64,000 nt of DNA from Nakamurella sp040546275 (GTDB lineage: Bacteria > Actinomycetota > Actinomycetes > Mycobacteriales > Nakamurellaceae), in contig NZ_JBEPNO010000021.1 in NCBI RefSeq assembly GCF_040546275.1, forward strand, positions 1 to 64,000, in the 5' to 3' direction. Below are positions 37,678 through 44,547 of this stretch, piece after piece. The notes beneath the pieces are model-generated. The model saw only the letters and a program-made list of their open reading frames with translations, ran no database searches and was not told the DNA's origin. Within the stretch, counting starts at the first letter, position 1. Each line of letters starts with the position of its first letter. The position numbers and the translations under genes were made by a program.

Positions 37678-37700
37678 CGACGAGTCCACAGGAGGTGCAC

Positions 37701-38042
37701 GTGAGCGTATCCACCGCTCCGCGTCACTACGAATTGCTGCTCATCCTCGACCCCAACCTCGACGAGCGAACTGTTTCGCCGTCGATCGACACGTTCCTCA
37801 ACGTGATCCGCCAGGGCGGCGGAAGCGTCGAGAACGTCGACATCTGGGGCAAGCGCCGGTTGGCGTTCGAGATCAGGAAGAACCCGGAAGGCATCTACGC
37901 CGTCATCAAGGTGACCGCGCAGTCGGCCACCGTCGACGAACTGGACCGTCAGCTGAACCTGAACGAGTCCGTGCTCCGCACGAAGATCACCCGCACCCCG
38001 GAGAAGATCCGCGTCCGCCGCACCCGCAACAACAAGAAGTAG
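37701..38042 (+). CDS. rpsF: 30S ribosomal protein bS6
   Basis: Ribosomal protein of the small-subunit platform, binding 16S rRNA with bS18; 113 aa. HYELLLILDPNLDER, GKRRLAFEIRKNPEGIYAVI and LNLNESVLRTKITR are the family's conserved strands. The GTG at 37701 has AGGAGG 5 nt upstream; a GTG at 37695 lies inside that Shine-Dalgarno and is less likely. First gene of rpsF-ssb-rpsR-rplI, the order conserved in actinobacteria. The leader suggests autogenous control. Confidence 0.96.
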   Translation: MSVSTAPRHYELLLILDPNLDERTVSPSIDTFLNVIRQGGGSVENVDIWGKRRLAFEIRKNPEGIYAVIKVTAQSATVDELDRQLNLNESVLRTKITRTPEKIRVRRTRNNKK

Positions 38043-38051
38043 GTCCCGGTC

Positions 38052-38621
38052 ATGGCTGGCGACACCGTCATCACCGTGGTGGGCAATCTGACTGCCGACC
38101 CGGAGCTGCGTTTCACCGCCTCGGGCGCTGCCGTCGCGAACTTCACCGTCGCGTCGACACCGCGGACGTTCGACCGTGCCTCCAATGAATGGAAGGACGG
38201 CGAGGCGCTCTTCCTGCGCTGCAACATCTGGCGGCAGGCAGCCGAGAACGTGGCCGAGTCCCTCACCAGGGGTTCGCGCGTGATCGTCTCCGGTCGGCTC
38301 AAGCAGCGGTCCTTCGAAACGAAGGAAGGCGAGAAGCGCACCGTCATCGAGCTCGAGGTCGACGAGATCGGCCCGTCCCTGCGCTACGCAACGGCGAAGG
38401 TCAACCGCGCGAACCGCGGTCCCGAAACCGGTGGCGGCGGCGGTTACGGCGGCTCCGGTAGCGGCGGCGGCGGTAACAGCGGCGGCGGTAACAGCGGCGG
38501 CGGGGGAGGCGGCTACTCCGGTGGCGGTCGTTCCTCTGGCGGAGGCAGTGCACCGGCCGACGACCCATGGGGCTCAGCGCCTCCGGCCGGCGGCGGGTAT
38601 TCCGACGAGCCCCCGTTCTGA
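38052..38621 (+). CDS. ssb: Single-stranded DNA-binding protein
   Basis: Binds single-stranded DNA during replication, repair and recombination; forms tetramers. 189 aa. The OB fold covers residues 1-115 (VITVVGNLTADPELRFTASG, FLRCNIWRQAAENVAESL, GSRVIVSGRLKQRSFETKEG). A Gly-rich linker of about 50 residues follows, built from GGG and NSGGG repeats. The acidic tip DEPPF recruits partner proteins. It starts 9 bases after rpsF. Confidence 0.96.
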   Translation: MAGDTVITVVGNLTADPELRFTASGAAVANFTVASTPRTFDRASNEWKDGEALFLRCNIWRQAAENVAESLTRGSRVIVSGRLKQRSFETKEGEKRTVIELEVDEIGPSLRYATAKVNRANRGPETGGGGGYGGSGSGGGGNSGGGNSGGGGGGYSGGGRSSGGGSAPADDPWGSAPPAGGGYSDEPPF

Positions 38622-38735
38622 TCCCCGTCCCATTCACCGGGCGCGTTCGTCCCGACTGCATCTCGAACAGCAAACAACCCAAATAACTCTCACCGATGAC
38701 TTCGTCAGAGGTGCCTCGATTCCGGAGGAATCCCA

Positions 38736-38972
38736 GTGCCAAAGCCCCCCGTACGGAAGATCAAGAAGAAGGTCTGCGGTTTCTGCAAGGACAACGCAGC
38801 CCCGATCGACTACAAGGACACGAACCTGCTGCGCAAGTTCATCTCCGACCGCGGCAAGATCCGCGCCCGCCGGGTCACCGGCAACTGCACCCAGCACCAG
38901 CGCGACGTCGCCACGGCCGTGAAGAACGCCCGCGAGGTCGCTCTGCTGCCCTACACCTCGACCGCACGATAG
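38736..38972 (+). CDS. rpsR: 30S ribosomal protein bS18, zinc-type
   Basis: Small-subunit protein that pairs with bS6; 78 aa. KVCGFCKDN (two Cys) and GNCTQHQRDVA (Cys, His) supply a probable zinc site, so this is the C+ form. Actinobacteria often hold a second, Cys-free copy under zinc control; this one stands in the housekeeping rpsF cluster. IDYKDTNLLRKFISDRGKI is the conserved rRNA-binding block. The 114 bases after ssb have lower GC and may hold a further promoter. GGAGGAA precedes the start. Confidence 0.96.
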   Translation: MPKPPVRKIKKKVCGFCKDNAAPIDYKDTNLLRKFISDRGKIRARRVTGNCTQHQRDVATAVKNAREVALLPYTSTAR

Positions 38973-38990
38973 AGAAAGGGACTCCCACTC

Positions 38991-39440
38991 ATGAAGCTGA
39001 TTCTGACCACCGACGTCCCTGGACTCGGAGCTCCCGGCGACATCGTCGAGGTGCGTGACGGCTACGGCCGCAACTTCCTGCTCCCGCAGAGCAAGGCCAT
39101 CGTCGCCACCAAGGGCGCCGAGAAGCAGGTCGCGACGATCAAGCGCGCCCAGCTGGCCCGCGAGATCCGCGGCACCGAGCACGCGAACGAGGTGAAGCAG
39201 GCTCTCGAGAAGCTCACCGTCTCGATCACCGCCCGGACCACCGGCGACGGCACCAAGCTGTTCGGTTCCATCACCACGGTCGACGTCGCTGCTGCGATCA
39301 AGGCCGCCGGCGGTCCGTCCGTCGACAAGCGCACCATCGAGACCGGCGGGCACATCAAGTCCGTCGGATCGCACCCGGTGTCGGTCAAGCTGCACCCCGG
39401 CGTGACCGCCAACGTCGCCCTGGTCGTCAAGGCCGGCTGA
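38991..39440 (+). CDS. rplI: 50S ribosomal protein bL9
   Basis: Large-subunit protein near the L1 stalk base; 149 aa, two globular domains joined by a long helix. The N-terminal signature reads KLILTTDVPGLGAPGDIVEV and DGYGRNFLLPQSKAI. The connecting helix spans about 40-75 and the C-terminal domain includes KLFGSITTVDVAAAI and HPVSVKLHPGVTANVAL. Start 18 bases after rpsR with GAGAAAGG upstream. A strong hairpin follows the stop. Confidence 0.96.
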   Translation: MKLILTTDVPGLGAPGDIVEVRDGYGRNFLLPQSKAIVATKGAEKQVATIKRAQLAREIRGTEHANEVKQALEKLTVSITARTTGDGTKLFGSITTVDVAAAIKAAGGPSVDKRTIETGGHIKSVGSHPVSVKLHPGVTANVALVVKAG

Positions 39441-39462
39441 TCGCCGCCTGACGTTTTGGCAC

Positions 39463-39506
39463 GGAACAGCAGTGGCCCCGGTCTCCTCCGGGGCCACTGC
39501 TGTTCC
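39463..39506 (+). terminator. Terminator of the rpsF-rplI operon
   Basis: A perfect 19-bp stem (39463-39481 with 39488-39506) and a 6-nt loop, 22 bases after the rplI stop. There is no T run, like the hairpin at 29205. Confidence 0.85.
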
Positions 39507-39510
39507 TGCA

Positions 39511-39551
39511 GTCGGACCGGGTCTTGCAGAAAGTCGGACGGGGTCTTGGAG
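39511..39551 (+). repeat. Two 19-bp direct repeats after the terminator
   Basis: Bases 39511-39529 recur at 39533-39551 with two changes (gtcggaccgggtcttgcag form). Confidence 0.7.
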
Positions 39552-39606
39552 ATCAGGGCCGAACGCGTGGCCGGCGGTGGTGGTTCAGCGGGCCGGGCGT
39601 GGTGTT

Positions 39607-39795
39607 TCAGCCGTGGGCCGATCGCATCCTGGCCAGCAGGCGGCTGGGTAGTGGGAGCGCAGACCGAAATCGGGTGCAGCGGCCGGTCGGACACAGGCCG
39701 CAGTCCGTGCCGGCGCGAAAATGTTGGTGAGCGGCGGCCTCGTGTCCGCATCGACAGATCTCCCCGGCGCCCGGATCGAACAACCTCATCGACAC
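39607..39795 (-). CDS. Small Cys/His-rich protein, putative zinc-binding
   Basis: A 62-aa protein with ICRCGHEAAAHQHF, RAGTDCGLC and GRCTRFR: a CxCGH...HxH...CxxC...C pattern. Short actinobacterial proteins with a CxCGHxxxxHxHYRxGTDCxxC core are familiar to me, but no function is known. A structural zinc site is likely. The GTG at 39795 is preceded by a purine-rich GGGGAGGGGG run; an ATG at 39789 is the alternative. It reads opposite to rplI and occupies most of an otherwise empty 530-base region. The tail after the zinc motif (SALPLPSRLL) has no recognisable features. Confidence 0.6.
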   Translation of the reverse strand: MSMRLFDPGAGEICRCGHEAAAHQHFRAGTDCGLCPTGRCTRFRSALPLPSRLLARMRSAHG

Positions 39796-39969
39796 GCCCC
39801 CTCCCCGGAATACTGCTACCAGCCGAGCGCATCCGGTCGGGTCGGCGTACCACCCGTCGAGGGCATCCGGACCTCCTCGGTCCCTGCCACGAGTTTAGCC
39901 CGCTCTGTGCTTTTCAGGTCACTCAAGGTGGCCGGAGCCTCGCTGTCAGTTCCGGCGTTCGGCTGGACT

Positions 39970-40719
39970 TCAGGGCGTCTCGTCGTCCGGATCGATCGAG
40001 GGCAGATCATCGCCGTCGGACGGATCTCCGGCATCCGAAGGCGTGGCGGCGGCCCAGATGGCCGGGCCGATGTGGCTGCGTCCCGCATGCCAGGCCACGA
40101 TGTCCAGCGCGCGTAGGGGCGTGATCACCGGGCGGGTCGCCAGCGCGGCGACCTCCGCGAAGAACTCGCGGCCGTCGCGCAGATCGGTGATGATCGCCTG
40201 CCCGAGCATCGGCAGGAACTCCTGCCAGGTGCGCTTGCGGTCGCGGGAGATCGGGGCGTCGTCGGTTCCGCGGTAGCAGTAGTCGACGAACCGGTCGTAG
40301 AGCGGGATGAACGCGGGCCGCTTGCGATGCATCACCTTTGCCAGGATCGATCCGCGGGCGTTCACCGGGAGATCGTCGGAATCCAGCACGGCGAACAGCT
40401 CGCCCAGCCGCGCGAGCTCCGTCGGGCCGGCCTCGACAAGCCTTGCGTCCAAGGGGATGTCGACGAGCCAGCGTTCCAGGTGCGGCCGGATCGCAGCCAG
40501 GGCGTAGAAGGTCCGTGAGTTCATCTCGGCGTTCAGCAGCACCGGGGCCACGAAATCCGCATCGCTGATCTGCCAGGGTCCGCCCTCGGACCCGAAGGAG
40601 TCGTAGGCGGGATAGCCGAACCGATCCCGCCGGCTCAGGTAGCTGCGTGCCGACTCCAGGGCCGACCCGCGGTTGATCTCGACTCCACCGATTCGTAGCA
40701 CGCTGGGGCTCTCCGTCAC
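39970..40719 (-). CDS. Conserved hypothetical protein (DUF6308-like)
   Basis: A 249-aa cytosolic protein that I recognise only weakly, as resembling actinobacterial DUF6308 proteins. Visible features are RIGGVEINRGSALESARSYL at the start, YPAYDSFGSE, a helical middle (FYALAAIRPHLERWL, ARLGELFAVLDSD), HRKRPAFIPLYDRFVDYCY and RALDIVAWHAGRS. The last 25 residues are Asp/Ser/Pro-rich. The RPAFIPLYDRFV segment occurs in several hypothetical actinobacterial proteins. The GTG at 40719 has AAGGAGCGGAG upstream. The longer frame to 41124 would overlap the next gene and is rejected. Confidence 0.65.
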   Translation of the reverse strand: MTESPSVLRIGGVEINRGSALESARSYLSRRDRFGYPAYDSFGSEGGPWQISDADFVAPVLLNAEMNSRTFYALAAIRPHLERWLVDIPLDARLVEAGPTELARLGELFAVLDSDDLPVNARGSILAKVMHRKRPAFIPLYDRFVDYCYRGTDDAPISRDRKRTWQEFLPMLGQAIITDLRDGREFFAEVAALATRPVITPLRALDIVAWHAGRSHIGPAIWAAATPSDAGDPSDGDDLPSIDPDDETP

Positions 40720-40880
40720 TGGTCTCCGCTCCTTGGGTGAGGCATCGCTCTCGAACTCGCGCTCCGGCGCCGCCAGCCTAGAAGACCGCTCCGCCGGCCC
40801 GGTGGGCGGTGCGGTGGCGGAGCGGCAGGCTGGTTGCGACGGGGACACGGCCGGGCGATACGGACGTGGCCGGGCGTCGG

Positions 40881-41669
40881 TCACGCGATCCCGGCAGCGA
40901 TGACGGCCAGGAACGCAGCGGCGGCAACCTGATCGCCGTCGATCACGGGCTCGGTGAACGCCTTCCGGCCCCAGAGCCACGCATCCAGCTCGCCGGCCGA
41001 CCCGCTCACCGTGAACGCAGGTTCGGCCGAGGTCGGCTCGTCGAGAACCTGGATCGTCGGTTCGTCGAAGGTCTTGCCCGAGGTGGGGCCGGTGCCGCAC
41101 CACCGCCCGAGGGTGAAGTCCCACCGGGTGCCGGTGTCGGTGGCGATCACCCGCCCGGCGCCGGGCAGCGATCGATGGTGGGCCCAGGCCGGATAGCCGC
41201 CGAACATGACCCGTAGTGCCTCGTCCACGCCGTCATCGGCGAGCGCGGACCCGAGTGGACCGACCTGGCCGACCGTCAGCTCGGCATCCAGGCGGTGGAT
41301 CAGGGCCTCCTGAGCCTGCCGCCGTCGGATGAAGCCCACCGACTGCTCGTCGGCCCAGGTCCACACCGCAACGTCATCGGTCGTCTCCCCGAGAGTCTGG
41401 AGGAGTGCGTTGCTGGCCTCCACGAAACCGGTCAGCAGACCCTGGTAGTCGACGTCGGGCTGCTCGGGCCACCGGGTCGGCTCGGTCTGCAACCGCTCGC
41501 GCACGATCGTCCCCCAGGACGTCTGGACCTCGGTGAGGTGCCACAGCAGGTCGGTTGCCGTCCACCCGGGGCAGGACGGCACCGGGGCGGCCGGGTCGGC
41601 GTTGGACAGGCATTCGTGGAACCGGACGGACTCGCGGCGGAGGTCGGCCAGGTAGTCGAGATCGGACAT
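40881..41669 (-). CDS. Maleylpyruvate isomerase family mycothiol-dependent enzyme
   Basis: A 262-aa protein of the mycothiol-dependent maleylpyruvate isomerase superfamily (DinB-like four-helix fold). Mycothiol is the actinobacterial thiol, and members act as mycothiol S-transferases or isomerases. The N-terminal domain has the His of VRFHECL, CPGWTATDLLWHLTEVQTSW (about 33-52) and EALIHRLDAELTVG near 142, giving the metal-binding His/Glu/His set. The C-terminal SCP2-like domain has TVSGSAGELDAWLWGR. The substrate is unknown. A TACATT box lies 6 nt before the ATG at 41669, suggesting a leaderless transcript. It starts 13 bases before the TPR gene's stop end in the same direction. Confidence 0.87.
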   Translation of the reverse strand: MSDLDYLADLRRESVRFHECLSNADPAAPVPSCPGWTATDLLWHLTEVQTSWGTIVRERLQTEPTRWPEQPDVDYQGLLTGFVEASNALLQTLGETTDDVAVWTWADEQSVGFIRRRQAQEALIHRLDAELTVGQVGPLGSALADDGVDEALRVMFGGYPAWAHHRSLPGAGRVIATDTGTRWDFTLGRWCGTGPTSGKTFDEPTIQVLDEPTSAEPAFTVSGSAGELDAWLWGRKAFTEPVIDGDQVAAAAFLAVIAAGIA

Positions 41670-41682
41670 GCGGACAATGTAG

Positions 41683-42612
41683 TCAGCGGATCCGACAGCC
41701 GCGCGATCGACGGATCGGGCTCAGCCTCCGCTGCGCGGATGCCGGGTGTCGACGCAGCTGATACACCGTCCCCAGTCGGACCAGGCGGGCGAGACGATCT
41801 GGCTCGTCGAACCAGGGATCGGCCGAGAGCAGCGTGGCCGCCGTGGCGAAGTGGGGCGCGGCCTCGTCAGGTCGCCCGGTGGCCAGCAGCAGCTCGCCCA
41901 GCTCCTCCGAGACGAAACCGTCCTCGGGGCCCTGGACCAGGCGGCTCTGGATGGCCAGGGCCTCGTCGAAGCGGCCGAGGGAACGCAGTGCCCGGGCGAC
42001 GGACCACTCGGCGATCCGGATCCGCTTCGCGATTCCGGTTTCCTGGTTCGCGGTGAGCGCGCCCTCGAATTGCTCCAGGGCGCCGGGGAAGTCGCCTCGG
42101 TCGTGCAGGGTCCAGCCGTAGTTGTTCCGCAGGGAGCCCATCCACCGTCGGGTGCGTGGATCGGTACTGGCCTCGGTGGCGGCCAGTGCCTGGCGGGTCC
42201 ACTCGTCGCTGCGTTCGTCATCGGCGATCGCCAGCATGTGCAGGGCGTCCACCACCAGGAAGTCGTCGCCGGCGTCCGCAGCGGCCGTGGCCGCTGCCTG
42301 GAAATGCGGAACGGCGGCCGCCGCCCTCCCGTTGGAGTTGTCCACCCGCCCGCGTTCCAACTCCAGGCGTGCCCTGACCTGCGGATCATCCCGCCCTTCG
42401 GCCTCGACGGCGGACAGTTCGGCCAGCGCCTCCTGTTCGAGGTGCTGCAAGGTCAAGGCACGCGCGACCTGGGTGCGGAGCTCCGCGTGGGCCGTGGATC
42501 CAGGCTCCAGACGCGAGAGCTCCACGTGAAACCTCTCGGCCGACGCCGCCGGATCGTCGAAGTCCCACAGCGCGTCGAGCCGGGCGCCGTCCAACTTGTT
42601 CTCGGTACTCAT
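41683..42612 (-). CDS. Tetratricopeptide-repeat protein
   Basis: A 309-aa all-helical cytosolic protein with about five TPR-like units, for example RVDNSNGRAAAAVPHFQAAA, RNNYGWTLHDRGDFPGALEQF, ARALRSLGRFDEALAIQ and GELLLATGRPDEAAPHF. Such proteins act as binding scaffolds; the partner is unknown. The ATG at 42612 (MSTENKLDGARLDALWDFDD) fits the start of related TPR proteins and leaves room for the cupin remnant on the opposite strand; an extension to 42723 would overlap that remnant. Confidence 0.82.
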   Translation of the reverse strand: MSTENKLDGARLDALWDFDDPAASAERFHVELSRLEPGSTAHAELRTQVARALTLQHLEQEALAELSAVEAEGRDDPQVRARLELERGRVDNSNGRAAAAVPHFQAAATAAADAGDDFLVVDALHMLAIADDERSDEWTRQALAATEASTDPRTRRWMGSLRNNYGWTLHDRGDFPGALEQFEGALTANQETGIAKRIRIAEWSVARALRSLGRFDEALAIQSRLVQGPEDGFVSEELGELLLATGRPDEAAPHFATAATLLSADPWFDEPDRLARLVRLGTVYQLRRHPASAQRRLSPIRRSRGCRIR

Positions 42613-42628
42613 CGGGACATCCTGACAC

Positions 42629-42819
42629 CTGCGATCCCACCGGTCCCGAAGAAGTTTGCCGATCTCGCCGATCACGAGATCGAACTCGTCGAGGTGCAGG
42701 GTGATTTCGTGTGGCACAGCCACGATCAGACGGCGGCACTCCTGATCGAGCCTCAGGGCGTCGTCAACACCGGGAACGCAGGCGGCCCGCCCACCAATGC
42801 GGTCGTCGCTGTGCCCTGA
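42629..42819 (+). pseudogene. Internally deleted cupin-domain protein remnant
   Basis: The frame reads KKFADLADHEIELVEVQGDF then VWHSHDQTAALLIEPQGVVN and TGNAGG. In intact small cupins of this type, the VQGEFVWHSHD strand is followed by some 40-50 residues (the ELF...L.G...GE...VP.G..H core) before LLIEPAGTVNTG. Here the two ends are fused directly (WHSHDQT-AALLIEP). A shorter loss between FADLADH and EIELVEVQG is also likely. No start codon lies near the first homologous residue. The metal-binding and barrel core is missing, so this is probably non-functional. It lies opposite the TPR gene's upstream region. Confidence 0.6.
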
Positions 42820-42825
42820 TCGCGG

Positions 42826-43326
42826 TCAGGACCTGTCGGGGGATGCTGTGGCCAGGAACTCCGTCAGGACTTCGACGACCATGCGGTGGTCCTCCGACTG
42901 GGGTAGCCCGGACACGGCGACGGTGCCCACCACGCCGACGCCGTCGATAAGGATGGGGAAGGCCCCGCCGTGGGCGGCGAAGTGGGCGGGGTCGAGCAGC
43001 GTCGCCTCCTCGAGGCTCTTGCCGGCTGCGGCCAGCCGCCGCCCGAAGAGGAAGGACGACACACCGAAACGGCGCACCAGCGCGCACTTCCGCTCGATCC
43101 AGGCGTCGTTGTCGGCGAACGATCCGGCCAGTGCGGCGTGGAACACCTGCTGTTCGCCCAGCCGGATGTCGACCGCGACCGGAGCGGACTCCTGGGTGGC
43201 TCTGGCGACCAGGGCGGACCCGAGCCGCCACGCCGCCGCGTGGTCGAAGCCGTCGAACACCAGGTCCGACTCCTGTTGCTCCAACTGCTGGATCAGTGCT
43301 GCCAGGTCCGACGCGGGGGGGCTCAT
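42826..43326 (-). CDS. UPF0303 / heme-degrading (HbpS-GlcG) domain protein
   Basis: A 166-aa protein of the UPF0303 type within the HbpS/GlcG fold group, often annotated as heme-degrading domain protein. Visible blocks are FDHAAAWRLGSALVARA, PVAVDIRLGEQQVFHAAL, NDAWIERKCALVRRFG, HGGAFPILIDGVGVVGTVAV and SEDHRMVVEVL. The biochemical role is not established. GGGGAGGATG precedes the ATG at 43326. The stop lies 7 bases from the end of the convergent cupin remnant. Confidence 0.85.
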   Translation of the reverse strand: MSPPASDLAALIQQLEQQESDLVFDGFDHAAAWRLGSALVARATQESAPVAVDIRLGEQQVFHAALAGSFADNDAWIERKCALVRRFGVSSFLFGRRLAAAGKSLEEATLLDPAHFAAHGGAFPILIDGVGVVGTVAVSGLPQSEDHRMVVEVLTEFLATASPDRS

Positions 43327-43462
43327 GAACGGTGATCATCCTCCCCGTTGACGGGCGCAGTGCGGCCGCCGTCGCGGCATGGCGCACAGTCGCTCCCACC
43401 TCTGCGCCTCCACCTTCGCCAGGTTCGCAGGGGTGTCGGTGGCTCGGTGCAGAATCGGGGCC

Positions 43463-44080
43463 ATGACCAGAGCGATGCGGGCGGCTGACGGAAGGGCCGG
43501 CTCGATGGACGGTGAACACGCTCCGGACGCCGTCGCGCTTCTCGACACGCCCGTCGGTCGGTTGACGATTTTCGTCAGCGACGTCGGAGTGGCCGCAATC
43601 GCGTGGGGAGACCGACAATCGCATCCTTCGGTGGGCCGTGAGCCTGCGAGGGGTGTTCCGGTGGTTGACCCCCAGCGGACGCGGCCGGCCGTCGAGCAGC
43701 TGACGGCCTACTTCGACGGGGACCTGACCGAGTTCGATCTGGTGCTCGATCTGCGGGGTGTCACCACCACCAGCCGGAAGGTTCTGGAGACCCTCTGCGA
43801 GAAGACGCCGTACGGGTCCAGCGTCACCTATGGAGAGCTCGCGCATTCGAGCAACACCGGTGTGCCCGCGAGAGGGATCGGCTCGATCATGGGCTCCAAT
43901 CCGGTCCCGATCGTGGTGCCTTGTCACCGTGTGCTTGCCAGCACTGGTCTGGGTGGATACAGCGGGGGAAATTCGGGTGACGGCCTGAGGACCAAACGGT
44001 GGTTGTTGACACTGGAGGGTGTGCTGCAGCCCACACTCGATTGGATCGATCCCCGGCTCACCGGTAGGTCGGATGGCTGA
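43463..44080 (+). CDS. Methylated-DNA--[protein]-cysteine S-methyltransferase
   Basis: Repairs O6-alkylguanine by moving the alkyl group to its own Cys. 205 aa. The active site is IVVPCHRVL, preceded by the helix-turn-helix region SVTYGELAHSSNT and the Arg-containing ARGIGSIMGSNPVPI. GLGGYSGG and K-x-x-L-L-x-x-E follow. The N-terminal ribonuclease-like domain begins with DAVALLDTPVGRLTIF. I use the ATG at 43463; the ORF continues to 43379 and an ATG at 43505 (MDGEHAP) is also possible. Single-domain Ogt type, without AdaA. Confidence 0.9.
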   Translation: MTRAMRAADGRAGSMDGEHAPDAVALLDTPVGRLTIFVSDVGVAAIAWGDRQSHPSVGREPARGVPVVDPQRTRPAVEQLTAYFDGDLTEFDLVLDLRGVTTTSRKVLETLCEKTPYGSSVTYGELAHSSNTGVPARGIGSIMGSNPVPIVVPCHRVLASTGLGGYSGGNSGDGLRTKRWLLTLEGVLQPTLDWIDPRLTGRSDG

Positions 44081-44233
44081 CGCACAACCCCGTACACCTG
44101 AGAAATGTCTCCGAAGCGCGCCTGCGTCGTCGTCGAAGTTGATCACGATCGGGTCACAAAAGGGTGTAGGTGAGGTTGAGTCGATGTCGGTGCGACACGC
44201 CGGGGCGAAACGCCGATCAGCTACCCACATATT

Positions 44234-44394
44234 TCATCCACACCGTCCACCGGGCACCCTGGACTCCTGACCAGCAGCGATACCCGCCGACGAGCCACAT
44301 TTCCCCACGTTGTCCACATCAGTCCCCGCTGCCGACCTGCGCAGATCCCGATTGCTCCACAAGGTGTCCCCGGTCGGTTCACGGCCTGTCCACA
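44234..44394. promoter_or_regulatory. DnaA-box-like sites upstream of dnaB
   Basis: A perfect actinobacterial DnaA box TTGTCCACA lies at 44310-44318. CTGTCCACA (44386-44394) and TCATCCACA (44234-44242) each have one or two changes. All are on the same strand in a 467-base gap (44081-44547) without a supported gene. They could give DnaA control of dnaB or titrate DnaA. No AT-rich unwinding element is seen, so this is not called an origin. Confidence 0.5.
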
Positions 44395-44547
44395 GGGTGC
44401 ATTTGGCCGCGGTGCTCAGCGGGCCTAACGTCCGACTGCGTTCTCGACCGGGACCACCTGACATCGCTTCCACCGCTGACTGTCGGTGGTCACCGGTAGA
44501 ACAGGGGTTCGGATGTACGACGAACGAATATTGGAGGCGGTAACCAG

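Noticed and set aside
36174..37700. Plus-strand frame open from 36174 into rpsF
   Set aside because: It lies antisense to the MFS gene; only the rpsF part after 37701 has homology and a ribosome-binding site.
44081..44547. Possible chromosomal origin upstream of dnaB
   Set aside because: Only three DnaA-box-like sites, no AT-rich unwinding region, and dnaA/dnaN are not adjacent.
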